Source: Aquanectria penicillioides (Eukaryota > Ascomycota > Sordariomycetes > Hypocreales > Nectriaceae). From it: a stretch of DNA of 64,000 bases. Under the pieces are notes generated by a model, which was given only the letters and a program-made list of their open reading frames with translations, was not told the DNA's origin and did not search any database. Positions 50,585-62,182 of this stretch are shown in pieces; the stretch's first letter is position 1; each line of letters opens with the position of its first letter. The translations under genes and the position numbers were made by a program. The stretch covers positions 1 through 64,000 of the forward strand of contig PYIU01000003.1 in the NCBI GenBank assembly GCA_003415625.1, given 5' to 3'.

Positions 50585-53217
50585 TCTTTTGTTCCGAGCC
50601 AGGGCTGATGGACTGATAACGGGAGGAAAACGGACAAACTTCTCACCTATGGGAGTGCGGGTGAAGCAGATCATAAAAACAGTCGAATCCACTTTGAGGG
50701 GGTAAATTCAGGACTGACCATTACCAGATCATGTTTCAATACGAAAAAGTAAGACCAGATCTCCGTGATCAATGACCTTCTAGTGGCTAAAGCCTTGAAC
50801 CAGTGGAGTCGATGTGTAATCTCGCGTGGGAGAATTCAACACGAGCCTAGGACAGGCTACTGTTTCAAGTTTCGGGACCTGTTGCACCAAAACTGGAGTC
50901 TTGTCCGGGCCTAAGCACGATTCGGTACCCACACCTCTAAGTCAAGCGACAAGCCGGCCTGTCGAGATTTTCAATCCAAGCAAAAAACCGAATGCGGCGG
51001 GCATCTCTTTGATCCTACTCTCTTTACTCCTTCTTAGACCGTGGGGAAGTGTTCCGATGCATTCTAGAATTTTTTTTAGTTGGAGCCGGGCTCGACAACC
51101 CCAAATATGGAGCTGTGCACCATGTGGTGATAATCGTCAGCGATTGGGTTTAGGACTAGCTAGCCAAAGGAGGTAAGCGTTATGGCGGAATCTTAAGTTT
51201 CCTCCCATCACGATGAATAGCATTTGCAAGGATGATGTCTTTCTTCCTTCAGCCGTGCCAATTGACCCAAATCGCGCTAACCACCGTCAGACGCACCACC
51301 ACCTTACGTAGACACTGATTAATTGGGAAAATCAGCTCCGACTTGATTAATCCCCTTAGGGATTTCCGTTTCTTTTCTAGTATGCTCGGCATTGAGCATC
51401 CGTTTAATTGATATTCTTAGGTGAGCCGAGCCAACCAGCGGGCGTCATGTGGTCATATCCTAAAACCGAACCACGGTCCACAATAGCATTCGGCACATCG
51501 CTGCCGTTTTGAGCCCCTTATTATTCCAGCCCCAGAGCATAACCGGCGGAATAAATGACCAATGCATCGGGCGGATGTCCCCGCATAGGAATTCTCCGAC
51601 GAAGAGCACGACGCTCGGAATTTTTGCAACCTGACGACGGGAATGAATCAACTAACAGATGGTTACAACACTGGGTCCACCGAAAACATGTCATCAGCTA
51701 GTACAAGTCACTCGGATGGATCTATCCCTGACGGATTGGACTTGTCTCATATGATACTCACTATCCTAGTACTGAAGACGCTCGTGCCTCTACGCGATAC
51801 CATCCTGCGGCTTATTTCTTGCCGATTTTTCCATGAGAGGTTTGGATGGCAACGTTTTCCGCGTAAGATGCATTCAGATTCGTGTCGGACCTTCTTATCC
51901 ACCTCGATTTTGATGGAATACCCAGTGGACCGTTGGCGCCTGTATTTCTCAGATACAGGCTTGTGCCTGGCGTCCTTATACTTTTGGAGCCATCGTAGTT
52001 TGCGAGGCAAACTCTTACTGTATCTCAAATGTGGTGCCTCGACTCTGATGGAGCTTTTCAACTTTCATTAACAAAGTCCTTTACTGTGTAATGTTGTTTC
52101 TCTAATTTCAGGTGAGTTTTCGATGGAGGAATACATCAAGTACTCAGAAATGGGGGTTTCTTTTCATACTCGGTCACCACAGAGAAATTTGATGGTGCAA
52201 TTTTAGATGCACTAGAAGTTGAAGCTGATGAAATGATCCCTCGATGGCGAAAGTCCAAGAGTCTGCCACATGTTAATTCGGTGACAGTACGAGGAATCAT
52301 GTACTCAACACGGTGGGGAACCTGAAATTTTGTAGCGCGCTGTTTTCTCGGCGGCTATTTTGGGAAATTCTTTTTAGTTCTCTACCATCAATGTGATCAG
52401 GGTCCATTGCGTTTGCGATAGATGAGAGTACTACGTCGAATACATTGTGGTACCACGTGGATACTTCTTGACTCCTTTTCATTCTCACGCGTTCTACAAT
52501 TCGAACTAACCAAGGATATCTTCGGAGCTTTATGCAACATATTATTTATCAAGCTCCCCATTTTCGAGAAATTTCTTTTTCGTGATTGGGCTTTTGACAC
52601 CTTTGTTTTTCAACCATAGTTAACTGACGTGCAGAAGCAATTGAGAACAGCTACGGCAGCATTTATTTTACAGTCTCGAGTTTAGAAAAATCTCATATGC
52701 GGTAAGATGAAGACCGAATTTTTTGTGCAACCGTTTATACAACTGAAACGTATCTTCTGTCGTGAAGATTGACCATTGAACATCCTTCTACATAATCGCT
52801 CTCTACCCTTTAGGTGAACGGAGGACGTACGGGAAATTTGTACATCCACCCTCGCCGTGTAGATAAAAAATGAGAATTCGTGATAAAGGCGTTGATTAAT
52901 TGCAAAAATAACCCACACATATGCTATACAGCAGTGGTTTTCAGTGCACTCAAAAGATGATAAATAATGATTTGGCTACTTAGGACTTGAACATTCACAC
53001 CCAGAGTATAACCCTGGATACCCGACTGTCTACTCCGGCCAATGACTAACCCAACAGCTTGCAGGCGATACGTGGCAAATTTGGGGTGTATGTCAGACAC
53101 TGATGATGCGTATTTCTAGGCAACACAGCCCAGGCGGAACAAGGACCGGAGCTGTTAATTCAAGATTTAACACCCGTCATTGTATTTTGCTATCGGGAAA
53201 CATCCAAAGTCTTTGAC
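50585..53217. other. 2.6-kb region with no supported gene
   Basis: Normal base composition. Open frames of 104-142 codons exist on both strands around 51640-52070 and short ones at 52300-52920, but none shows a recognisable domain, start context or intron logic. The stretch from about 52110 to 52330 is open for more than 50 codons on both strands, which may be a fragment of a degraded gene. It also contains the promoter side of the rhodopsin gene (left) and of the ankyrin gene (right). Confidence 0.5.
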
Positions 53218-54009
53218 ATGCCTGATATGCGACAGCAGAGCTCAAGGGTCCTCGAGGCTTGCCGCACTGGTGACCAACAGATGCTAGAGGCCCTATTTGA
53301 AGAGCTCGCCATCGACCCCGACCATCCCAGGGAGCCGTGGGACTTCGATAAGTCTATTCCGCTGGATGAGCAGACACCGACTGTCTATTGCATGCTTAGC
53401 CATGCTGTCAGTGGTGATCAGCTTGAAATGATCAAATTTCTATGCTCCAAGTTTAAACCGAGGTTGGACGGGTCGCCGCTTCATAATGCCATCTATGCCC
53501 GCAACGCCCAGGCCGTCAAGACAATGTGTGAAATCGACCCTAACGCGGCGAATGGTGATTCTGATCATATTAACCACCTCGCCTACGCATGCGGCAAGCC
53601 TGCGAATCCTGAAATCATCAGTATCCTGCTGAGGGCGGGCGCAGACCCAAATAAGGGACCTCAACACATGCTGCCGTGGTCTAACCCGGCATATGCGGTG
53701 AGCGGAGGCTTGCCCTTATCAACATTTGACGAATTTTTTCACCATGGGTATCGCTGTGATGATTATTGGGCCGTGAAGTTTACGATATGGCATGACCGTC
53801 CAGATGTGCTGGAGCTCCTCTTGACAAAGGGGGGACGCCTCCCTACGGCACGTTTACCTCCTAGGGACGAGCTGATCAGGAACGCAATGGAAAAGGATGA
53901 TGGTGGCTTGGAGTTGCTGGATGTGATTAAACGTGCATACCCTACTAGTATTCCTAAGAAGAGAGGTCTCGTGGATGTTATATCTAGGATGTTGCACTTG
54001 GGATCTTAG
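53218..54009 (+). CDS. ankyrin-repeat-like protein
   Basis: Intact single-exon gene of 263 aa. Ankyrin-type repeats are visible: roughly residues 55-85 (LSHAVSGDQLEMIKFLC), 88-120 (GSPLHNAIYARNAQAVKTM), 118-150 (HLAYACGKPANPEIISILLR followed by AGADPNKG), and a degenerate one near 195-215 (RPDVLELLLTKGGRLP). The GADPN turn is characteristic. No signal peptide, membrane segment or other domain is seen. Ankyrin repeats mediate protein-protein contacts, so the partner and role are unknown. Fungal subtelomeres often carry such genes. The start is the first ATG of a long open frame; the next Met (MRQQ) is three codons in. No RIP signs, unlike its surroundings to the left. Confidence 0.85.
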   Translation: MPDMRQQSSRVLEACRTGDQQMLEALFEELAIDPDHPREPWDFDKSIPLDEQTPTVYCMLSHAVSGDQLEMIKFLCSKFKPRLDGSPLHNAIYARNAQAVKTMCEIDPNAANGDSDHINHLAYACGKPANPEIISILLRAGADPNKGPQHMLPWSNPAYAVSGGLPLSTFDEFFHHGYRCDDYWAVKFTIWHDRPDVLELLLTKGGRLPTARLPPRDELIRNAMEKDDGGLELLDVIKRAYPTSIPKKRGLVDVISRMLHLGS

Positions 54010-54794
54010 ACATTAATCTAGCTTTAACTGTCAAACTAGAGAGCCGTTTGTTATAAACTATCTAAACCATCCCGTAGTGACTATTTCAAAGTCTCAGTTA
54101 CCTGTTAGCGCACTGAGATATAAGCTGCTGCATTTGTGATATCGTCTTATGGCTTTGCAGTACTGCTGGCTCTCGGGTACCTTGTCATGGCATGTAGTTT
54201 GAGTTGAACTGTTTTTTTTTCTCTTCTAGTGTTGTCCACTTCAATGTAATTTAACTTTTTCTTCAAACCACTAATATTCTTGACAATAGGACTGCAAGAT
54301 ATTGGGGACTTTGCTCTACTGGGTTTGGATGTATCATTTGCTCACCTAAACTACGTTCTCCGCAAATAATCTTTTCTGGCAAGATGCGGACAACTTTATA
54401 GTTGTTTGAGTAAAAGCTTCATACCATTGCTGTCAGGTTAGCTTTGGCAATTTGCAAAGGTTCTACGGGGTTACGGGGCTGCGGTTCCGTACTAGGCGAC
54501 TACCACCTCCTTGAGCTCCAAATTGAAATTTATTTCGTCCACCCCTTTCTAGATAATATCAATCAATTTCAATTGGATGATAATTTTGGGCTAGGGCCAG
54601 TTTTGTCAATCTAATTAGCTATAGGTCAGCGCGAAGTACACATTGATGTATATTTAGCTCCTTCTAGCCTCAAACCCGCATTCAACTTATTGGCTTTACC
54701 TGGAAACACTTTCAACCCCAATACAATTGCCTCCAATACTCGATTCAACTACTAGAGCCACAACATAACCGTAACGTACAGTGGCACGCCAGAC
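54010..54794. other. intergenic, nothing identified
   Basis: Composition is normal with no ORF of note. A pyrimidine-rich run (54211-54230) and AT-rich patches may be the ankyrin 3' end and the promoter of the former actin gene. Confidence 0.6.
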
Positions 54795-56338
54795 ATGGAG
54801 GGTAAGTGGCATAGTCAGAATGAACTATGAACTATTGGGGCTAAACCGGCTACCTATTCGTACACAACACGAGCACTAACATGATTCTTGTTTTTAGACT
54901 TTACCGCCTTGGTGATAGACAATGGGTATGATATATCGAGGCGGAAGTAACTCAGTCATCAATGAGACACTTGACTTCTAACCCGATATATCCTTTAGCT
55001 CAGGCATGTGCAAGGCTGGCTTTGCTGGCGACGATGCTCCTCGGGCTGTTTTTCGTAAGTTGCCTCTAATGAATCCACCTTCGTCATAATGGAACTCACT
55101 TCTTTTCACCACCCATAAACTGGAAATAATGGCCAACGTCTAATTTAGCTTCAATTGTTGGGAGGCTATGACATCAAGGGCAAGAACAATCCGCTTTATC
55201 TTACTAAAGCCCTCTCAAGACACAATGAATGAGGTCATGAGTTTAACAAGTCCATGACTGAGTATACCTCCAGGATAATGATTGGCATGGGTCAAAAAGA
55301 TATGTGGGTAATGAGGCAGAGTCTAAGCAAGGTATTCTCAGTTTGAGATACCCCATCGAAAATGGTGTCGTCACTAACTGGGACGACATGGAAAAGATTT
55401 GGCACTACCCATTTTACAACGAACTTCGCGTGGAGCTGGAAGAATCCCCCATTCTTCTCACCGAGGCACCAATCAACCCAAAGTCCAACAGTGAAACAAT
55501 GATTAAAATACTGTTGGGAACATTCAACTCGCCAGCATTTCACCTCTCGATCCGAGCTGTATTATCTGTCTATGCTTCGGACTGGACTACCAGCATCATC
55601 CTCGACTCTGGCGGTGGCGTGACTAAAGTTGTCCCTATTTATGAAGGGTTCGCCATCCCGCATGCCATATCTAGGTAGACATGACCGGACGAGACTTGAC
55701 AGACTACATGATGAAACTATTAACCAAACGTGGGTATCCTTTCTCCACCACCGCCGAGCGAGAGATTGTGCGGGACATGAAAGAAAAGCTGTCCTCCCAT
55801 GCTTTAGACTTTGAGAAAGAAATCCAAACAGCAGCGAAAAGCTAAGAGCTGGGGGAGTGCTACAAACTTCCTGACGGACAAGTTATCGTCATTGGTGACA
55901 AACGATTCCGCACGCCGGAGGCTCTCTTCCGGCCCGGAGTTCTTGGTATAGAATTGAGCGGTATTCACACTACTACTTTTCATACGATTATAAAGTGTGA
56001 TGTTGATGTCCGCAAAAATCTCCATGGAAATATTTCAATGGTAATTATAGGTCCGCGGATATTCTGGGTAATGCTAACACAATCCTTAGTCTGGAGGCAC
56101 AACCATGTACCCTGGCATTGCCGATCGAATGCAAAAGGAGATTACAGCTTTCTCACCTTCTTCTGTTGAAGTCAAGGTCATTGCTCCATCAGAGCGGAAA
56201 TCCTCTGTGTGGATTGGAGGACCCACTCTTGCCACTCTCTCTACATTTCAACAGATGTGGATCACCAAACGGGAAAGTGATCCATCAATTGTGCATCGAA
56301 AGTGGTTTCAATATTTAGGTGGCAGAGCCAAGTGTTGA
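54795..56338 (+). pseudogene. actin paralogue, pseudogene with introns kept
   Basis: Colinear with fungal actin from LVIDNG and GMCKAGFAGDDAPRAVF through [25 protein letters not shown] and MYPG to STFQQMW. Five introns remain: 54802-54897, 54926-54998, 55055-55148, 55180-55273 and 56041-56089. The fourth has a GC donor. Lesions: TGA at 55169-55171 (an Arg CGA codon in the GRPRH region), a frameshift near 55300 (four bases missing), a one-base deletion near 55675, TAA at 55843-55845, and loss of the usual C-terminal stop so the frame runs on to 56336-56338. There are many amino-acid changes as well. Introns show duplication through DNA rather than reverse transcription. It cannot make a normal actin. 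Confidence 0.92.
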
Positions 56339-56576
56339 TGAGTGATAGTGAAGTCTATTTTGACCTTGGCGGAACTTTTATAGAGCAGCATAAATGACGT
56401 CCGAAGGTGTCTTGCTATATGGAGTATAACCTGATGTTGGCTTAGGCTGAGCAGTGATTAAGGTAGAGGCCCAAGCATTGCCGTCTAGTACTGTTATATA
56501 TCACAGGCTTTTCTTTAAGTTTTCCTTCCCGTTCCTTTGCCTTGTGATACAAAAGGTCTGTATCCCCGCAACAACC

Positions 56577-56614
<38 letters not shown>

Positions 56615-57443
56615 TGTTTCTATTGTTCTACTATTTGCCTGTTTTAGACTATTACATATAATTTATGTGATCTCTTAGTGACTTTTTCTCTAGTTCAATC
56701 TTTCTACTGCTCTAGTTGTGGACGCTAAGGTATGGGGGCCTGCAGGGCCTACAAAACCTTAGCTCCTCAATGGTTAGGGTTCTAAGAAGAAGGGTATGTA
56801 CCGGCCCAGGTACCCTTGGTCCGATAGATATTCCTTTGGTCTTCTATCTCTCGTACCGAAAGGCTAGGACAACAAACCAACAGGTGGCGCTGTGGCCTTT
56901 TGTTTCTCCACTTTTGTTAGAAACAAGCCGCACTTGAGATGAGAAGCTTCATGACAGGGCACCAGAATTGTATTACAAGAGCTTACACGTTAATTCATTA
57001 TTCTGCATGAAATTAGAAATAGCCGAATAGAAGTTAAGCAATTGTGATAATGTTTTTGGGTAGCATGAATCCCAGGTAACTCAAATTGAATCTTCAGCTA
57101 GAGTCCAACATCCCAAGACAGTACTCAGACTAATAAAATAACGATAGAAGCAGCATGCGACCTTCGACCGAGCCCACCCAGCGTGCCTAGGTCGGTGACT
57201 TGTCAAGCCACTAGAAATTACAAGTTAATACATCATTGATCGAAGGAAAATTAGCTTGTATTAAGACATTACTTTCACAAACAACTTTCAGGTTCAATGC
57301 TGTCACTATATATGAAAAATTATCAACTCTTACAGCCATCTTAATCTTAATCAGGCATTTGCTACATAAACGTCCCTCACAAGATTGAGACACCTCCTGT
57401 GCTATAACTATGCCTATTCTATTTTCTGATATCTCTTCGTCTT
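56339..57443. other. intergenic region without supported gene
   Basis: Holds the (CT)17 microsatellite and short frames with no recognisable domains (for example 56716-56937 plus). The right part is the 3' flank of the dehydrogenase gene. Confidence 0.6.
56579..56612. repeat. (CT)17 microsatellite
   Basis: Uninterrupted CT dinucleotide run of 34 bases. Confidence 0.97.
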
Positions 57444-58507
57444 TTATTTCAATATCTCGCCCTTATGTACAATAGCGGTCACCCTTGATGCCTCGTCTAA
57501 TAGTGTATCCAGCACGCAGCCATCAATACCCAGCTTTAACAACCGCTCTAGATTTTCAACCGTCTTTTGGGAAAACCACGCCACATGACTGCTTATTGTC
57601 AGATTAGGCACATGCTGCTCCCCGTTTGCCACGTCTGGGATCAGGGGAGTAGTTCCAACACCACCAGGCTCTGTCTCTAGCACATCCGTTGCAGCGCCAA
57701 AGATTCTATCTTCCTTGAGTGCAAGAGCCAACGCTTGTTCGCACACCACACCTCCTCTTGATACATTTACCAGCAGCACTTCCTTTTTCATCATGTTGAA
57801 TTCCGGTTTAGCGATGAGATCCACTGTCCCCGGCTCTTTCGGACAACAAACAACAATTGTGGTTGATGTTCTGATTAATTCATTAAATGCCACTCTTCCT
57901 TCGCGCGCCTTGCTGCTGCCTTTTCGTTCTGCTATCAAGACCTTACCAAAGCCTACTCGCTTTGCCAATTTCTCGATTTGGTGGCCAAGAGCCCCGTATC
58001 CGATGATACCCAGGGTCTCCTGCTGACAGCTAAGCGGGGCACCATGCTTCCATCGGGGGAAAGCGATCGTTCCTGAATCCATCCTGCTTCTGGCCCAGTG
58101 ATAGCATTGTGAACTTCAACAACCTTTTTGCGCGCCGCGAAGTACAGAGCTAGAAAGTGCTCTCCCACAGCCTCGACATTGCTCTGCGGACAGTTCACTA
58201 CTGTGATACCTCGGTCCGCAAACGCCTGTCGATCCAACCATTCGTACCCTGTGGCCGTGATGGCGAGACATTGTAGATGAGGAGCTTGTTCAAGATGCTC
58301 CGCAGTTATTGGATTCAGGCCCACGACAACGACCGTAGCGTCCTTGATGCGTTCGGCAATCTCGTGAAGCTGTGTTTTTGCGTGGAGCTTGTAGGTGTGG
58401 GGGAACGCAAATTCTGGGAGCGGCGCATTCGCAGCCTCCAAGTAGACGACGTGGCGTTTCATTTCTCCGGATATCGAAGCAGGAGGCATGGTGAGTGATG
58501 CGGACAA
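57444..58507 (-). pseudogene. D-isomer-specific 2-hydroxyacid dehydrogenase, one frameshift
   Basis: Two overlapping minus-strand frames form one protein of about 354 aa. Residues 1-145 (58507 to about 58073) give the N-terminal substrate-binding part, with VNCPQSNVEAVGEHFLAL. The rest (about 58075 to 57444) holds the NAD-binding Rossmann motif GYGALG, catalytic Arg in VNVSRGGVV, Glu in ATDVLETEP and His in SSHVAWFS. The frames join at 58071-58074 if one G is restored in ATTCAG-GAACG, so this is a single-base deletion or a sequencing error. A short spliced intron does not fit. The enzyme family reduces 2-keto acids with NAD(P)H; the substrate is not predictable. It lies 449 bp from the amidase on the same strand. 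If the base is a sequencing error the gene is intact. Confidence 0.85.
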
Positions 58508-58956
58508 GTTTCGCGTAGCGGATGCGGTTTGTCCTTCCGCAACGCGGCATCTTTATAACAAGCTAGGCCGTATCTATTCTCAATCCTCCACCGTATCTCC
58601 CACTAGCTAGTGTCGCGCCCCGCTATTGCTAAGAGTATTTCCTCATAGCAAATACGGTATCCACTTGCATGCCCATGGAAAGTTTTCCCGAATCTTGGGG
58701 AACGCACAAATAAGCCTGAATCTGGGACTGCCTTGTTCGCTGGTGGATCCACACCAATGATTGATGATCGCCTGCACGTTTCAATGCTGCTGTCGGGTGA
58801 GCCATCACTCTCAATAAAGCTGTGCTAAAAGGGCGTATTGCAGTGATTGATCCGTACCTCTATTGACTCAACTAATACCTATAACTGAGTGTACTTCAAG
58901 ACTTAGACGTAAGTAACTATAAGAGTGTTGCCGACTTATATGATAACATGATCATC
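58508..58956. other. intergenic, dehydrogenase promoter side
   Basis: No supported ORF. It separates the 3' end of the amidase from the start of the dehydrogenase, both on the minus strand. Confidence 0.6.
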
Positions 58957-61369
58957 TCAAGCCAACCCAATCCAGCCCGTGAGCCGTCCCTCAGGAGTAG
59001 TCGTAGCTAGGATCACCGCCATAGTCTTGTCACGAGCCAAGGGAGCCATTGTTCGATCCAGTTCCTCTCTCTCAATTGGCTTTGGTGTTGCCGCGAAGAC
59101 TTTGAAAGAAAACTGAGCATCGGTTTCTGTAGTTTCCGACCCTGTCTCCCACACGGACACATTCTCTGAAGGGACAGTGGAAGCGTCAATGGTGACTTCT
59201 ACCCTGGGGGTTTCTGCGGCGGAGCCGATAACCGTCACCAGGCCTTCGACGCAAACCAGTAGTGATGCCGCCGTTTCTGCGGACTTTCCATCTGGGACAA
59301 GCTCGAATTTCTCAACCATCAACTTGGGTCGTGGTGCCCTCGAAGCACTTGCTGATTCAGACAATACAATGATGTCCGAGTCCAACGCCTGTGTGCGCTG
59401 TGGAGCAGCGCGGTGCCTCGTCTTGGCCTCGTATGCGTTTGCCCATCTCAGCAAGTTGAGGTCGTCAAACGCCCGGCCAGCGATGGTCAGGTTCACTGGA
59501 ACTTGCTTGTCCCTTATTATGCCCATGGGAACTGACACCGACAGGATCCCCAAGTGGCGCATGGCCCTATTCCCGTTGCTGTAGTATGATCCGTTGCGCC
59601 AGGCCAGGGCCGCGCCCTTAAAGCTGGAGTCAGCGTTTGCAGGCCCTACGTCGCCGGCTGCTGGGAACGCGACACAATCACAGCCTAAGCTATCCAGCCA
59701 GTCCTCGAGAAGTACCTTTCGCATGCCTTCAATGGCCTTCACAGCATCCTCAATGCCGTTTGTTCCGTAAAAGGTTGTGGTGCGCACATACTCGGCGAGC
59801 TTGTGGAACTGAATAGCATTGGCTCTCTCTCAAAGTACTTTAACTCAGGCTCCGTCCGAAGAGATTCGGTGTTCAACGGGTCAACGGCGAAGAGGTCTAG
59901 GAGTTACTTGTCGTTGAATCCTTTCAGGAAGTCGTTCCACGCATGGGCAACCAGCGCGCCTCTCTCCATCGCGTTCCAATCCGTCGGCCTCCACGGGCAG
60001 CCCTCTAATAGCAAGTCGTCATTTTCATACGCCGTCATGGCAGGGAAATCAGGGACCAGAATCATTTCGGCTCCTAGTGACTCTAGGTCTCTTCGTGCCT
60101 GTTCCCACAGTTCAACAGGTGCTGCGCTAGTTTCGATCTCTCTTGCCCCCTCTGGGGCAGGCCCACCGATGAACATCTTGGGAACCGCGATGTGTAGGCC
60201 CAAGAAGGACTCGGATGAAGAAATCTCTTTGAACGAGCTTGGTTTGTGCTGCCAAGGTTTGGGAAGCTGGACAAATGGCTGCTCGCGCCAAAACTCGCCC
60301 TCTTTCAAGGGGTCCTCCACAGCAATGACGTCTAGGAGGGCTAGCATATCTTTCATTGTCCTAGTCTGGGGAACAGGTACATCGCATGTGGGATACAGGA
60401 GCCAATTGCCGTGGACAGAGAGAAAGGTTCGCGAGGGTGTGTACGCGACCAATGCGTTATTGGAAACCGGTGATCGGCCGGACGATACTGTCTCGGCGCC
60501 GAGCCCAAATGCGGCAAAGGATGCAGCCGTGGACACGGCGGAACCGTTGGAAGAGCCAGATGTAAACCCAGCAGCGAGATAGTCTGGGTTGTATAGATTC
60601 TCTGCTCTGCCCCAGATGCCCCTCTGTATTCCGCCACAGGCTACGGCCGGCATGTTAGTGCGCCCGATGAGGACACCTCCGGCGTCTCTGATGGTCTTGA
60701 CTATAAAGGCATCCTCGTTGGCAATGAGATTTTTGAATGCCGGGGATCCTGCAGAAGCAGCCATGCCCTTTACCTTAAAGCTGTCCTTGACAGTATAGGG
60801 AATACCCTCCAGTGGTCTCACCGAAGCACCTGAGGCGCGCCGATCGTCGGATTCTGCTCTCTCCTCAAAAACAGCATTGTTGAGGACCGGAATGGAATTT
60901 AGAGCAACACTTCGACAGTCATAGGTGCTAGTGTGACGGAGGTACTAGGGGGGATCTCTAAACCGACCTTTCCCCGTGACAGATTTTCAGTCACGGGGGG
61001 GCCATTGAATTGGAAAAGGGACATTGATTTGGAAAAAGTCCAGTACCTCTGTCCCACTATAACTTACGAAGTATTTCAGGTCACTCTGCACCTTCGTGCC
61101 CCGCCTTTTATTTTATTTTTGTCCACCAAAGAACAATACATAAACTACCATATAAATTAGGTGAGGCTCGAGGTCACTCGTTTTTTCCAAATCAACGTCC
61201 CTTTTCCAATTCAATGGCCCCCCCGTGACTGAAAATCTGTCACGGGGGAAAGGTCGGTTTAGAGATCCCCCTAGTAGCGGGCCACCAGCTCGACGCTGGT
61301 TACGGATGCAGAAGCCAAGGCTTTCTGCAAGTCCTCAATAGATGCTTCAACGAGGTTCATTTCAGCCAT
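58957..61369 (-). pseudogene. amidase-signature enzyme, disrupted by MITE, stop and frameshift
   Basis: The ATG at 61367-61369 opens MAEMNLVEASIEDLQKAL and runs in frame to Arg31. Codon 32 (Tyr) is split by the MITE at 60945-61274. The frame resumes with YLRHTSTYDC and reaches the amidase core: catalytic Lys in YTVKDSFKVKG, the Ser-rich loop GFTSGSSNGSAVSTAA and nucleophile region AETVSSGRSP. A TAA at 59902-59904 (probably a former Gln) and a one-base deletion near 59825-59830 follow. The C-terminal 276 codons (59787-58957) then continue open, with SVPMG and an extra C-terminal region of unknown type. Restored length is about 693 aa, long for a simple amidase. The family hydrolyses amide C-N bonds; the substrate is unknown. 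Confidence 0.9.
60945..61274. mobile_element. 330-bp MITE with ~90-bp terminal inverted repeats
   Basis: Flanked by duplicated TA (60943-60944 and 61275-61276). Arms 60945-61036 and 61183-61274 are nearly perfect inverted copies starting CTAGGGGGGATCTC (one G fewer on the right). Each arm contains its own perfect hairpin CCCCGTGAC-AGATTTTCA-GTCACGGGG. The ~146-bp centre has no ORF. TA duplication and TIRs suggest a non-autonomous Tc1/mariner-type element; no autonomous relative is in the window. Excision would restore the amidase frame at codon 32. Confidence 0.93.
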
Positions 61370-62182
61370 GTTTGACGTACGGTGCTACTCTTGAAAACGC
61401 GTGCGGATTTTCGTTACTGCTAGAGAAATTGAGATTGCAGTGGTCAAGGGGAGTTTCAATCACTGACTATCTTTCAATCATGTGACGGTCGTCACTGAGC
61501 ACTACCTTATACATGTTCGGTGGGTAACGGGTCTGACTTGCGTTCTTCTGGTTTCCCAGACCCTGGCGCTAGAGTCATGCAATCATCTCAGATTCTCCAC
61601 CGTTTTTCGACAGATGTGGGGACATGACTCGGCGACTAAACATGCTTATTGATGCACGGCGGGTCCGTCTCCACAAAGATTAAACCTTCCCTTTTTGCAA
61701 TAATCTATCCTGATCCTCGCCTGTAGATAACAAGCTCAAGATGAGATCTAGTAATGGAAAAGTTCTCATCAATGAAACCATGGTTTTTTCAAACATGGTT
61801 AGCCACTGCGGTTCAAAGCTATCGAGGATAAGTGCTATGTTATCACATGGCGTGGAGGCCTGCTCCTCATTCTAAGATTCAGTTTATCGGGACCATTTCT
61901 AATTATCACTGCAACTCGGGTCGATGTGGTCGAAGCTCTGGGACAATAAAACCGGTGTAGAGTCAACGCGGCGTGGAGAACAATTGACACACGTTCAAGA
62001 GGCAGAATGAACTTGTTTTGAAGGTTACTGAAAGGGGATGAAATTAACAACTATCGGTGACTAAGAACTTGAGAATAAAAGGGATATGGCTGTACGCATA
62101 TGATGGAGCCAGGTGACCAGTCATAGACGACGATGTAGCGGCACTCATCTACTTGGATGTCCAACATAATTCCTCCCGTAAA
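61370..62182. other. intergenic, nothing identified
   Basis: Upstream flank of the amidase and 3' flank of the transporter. A 71-codon minus-strand frame at 61835-62050 has no recognisable domain. No TIR or repeat other than a short GGTTTTTTCAAACATGG inverted piece near 61780. Confidence 0.6.

Noticed and set aside
50826..51176. 116-codon plus-strand ORF
   Set aside because: No domain, no supporting context, biased composition; most likely chance.
51643..52071. 142-codon plus-strand ORF and a 104-codon ORF on the opposite strand
   Set aside because: Both strands are open over the same interval and neither shows a known motif; not enough to call a gene.
57715..58026. 103-codon plus-strand ORF
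   Set aside because: Antisense shadow of the dehydrogenase.
58050..58085. Short intron to explain the dehydrogenase frame change
   Set aside because: The only GT...AG pair nearby is about 25 bases apart and would remove conserved residues; one missing G explains it better.
59803..60582. 259-codon plus-strand ORF, and 59177-59584
   Set aside because: Antisense shadows of the amidase, which has clear catalytic motifs on the minus strand.
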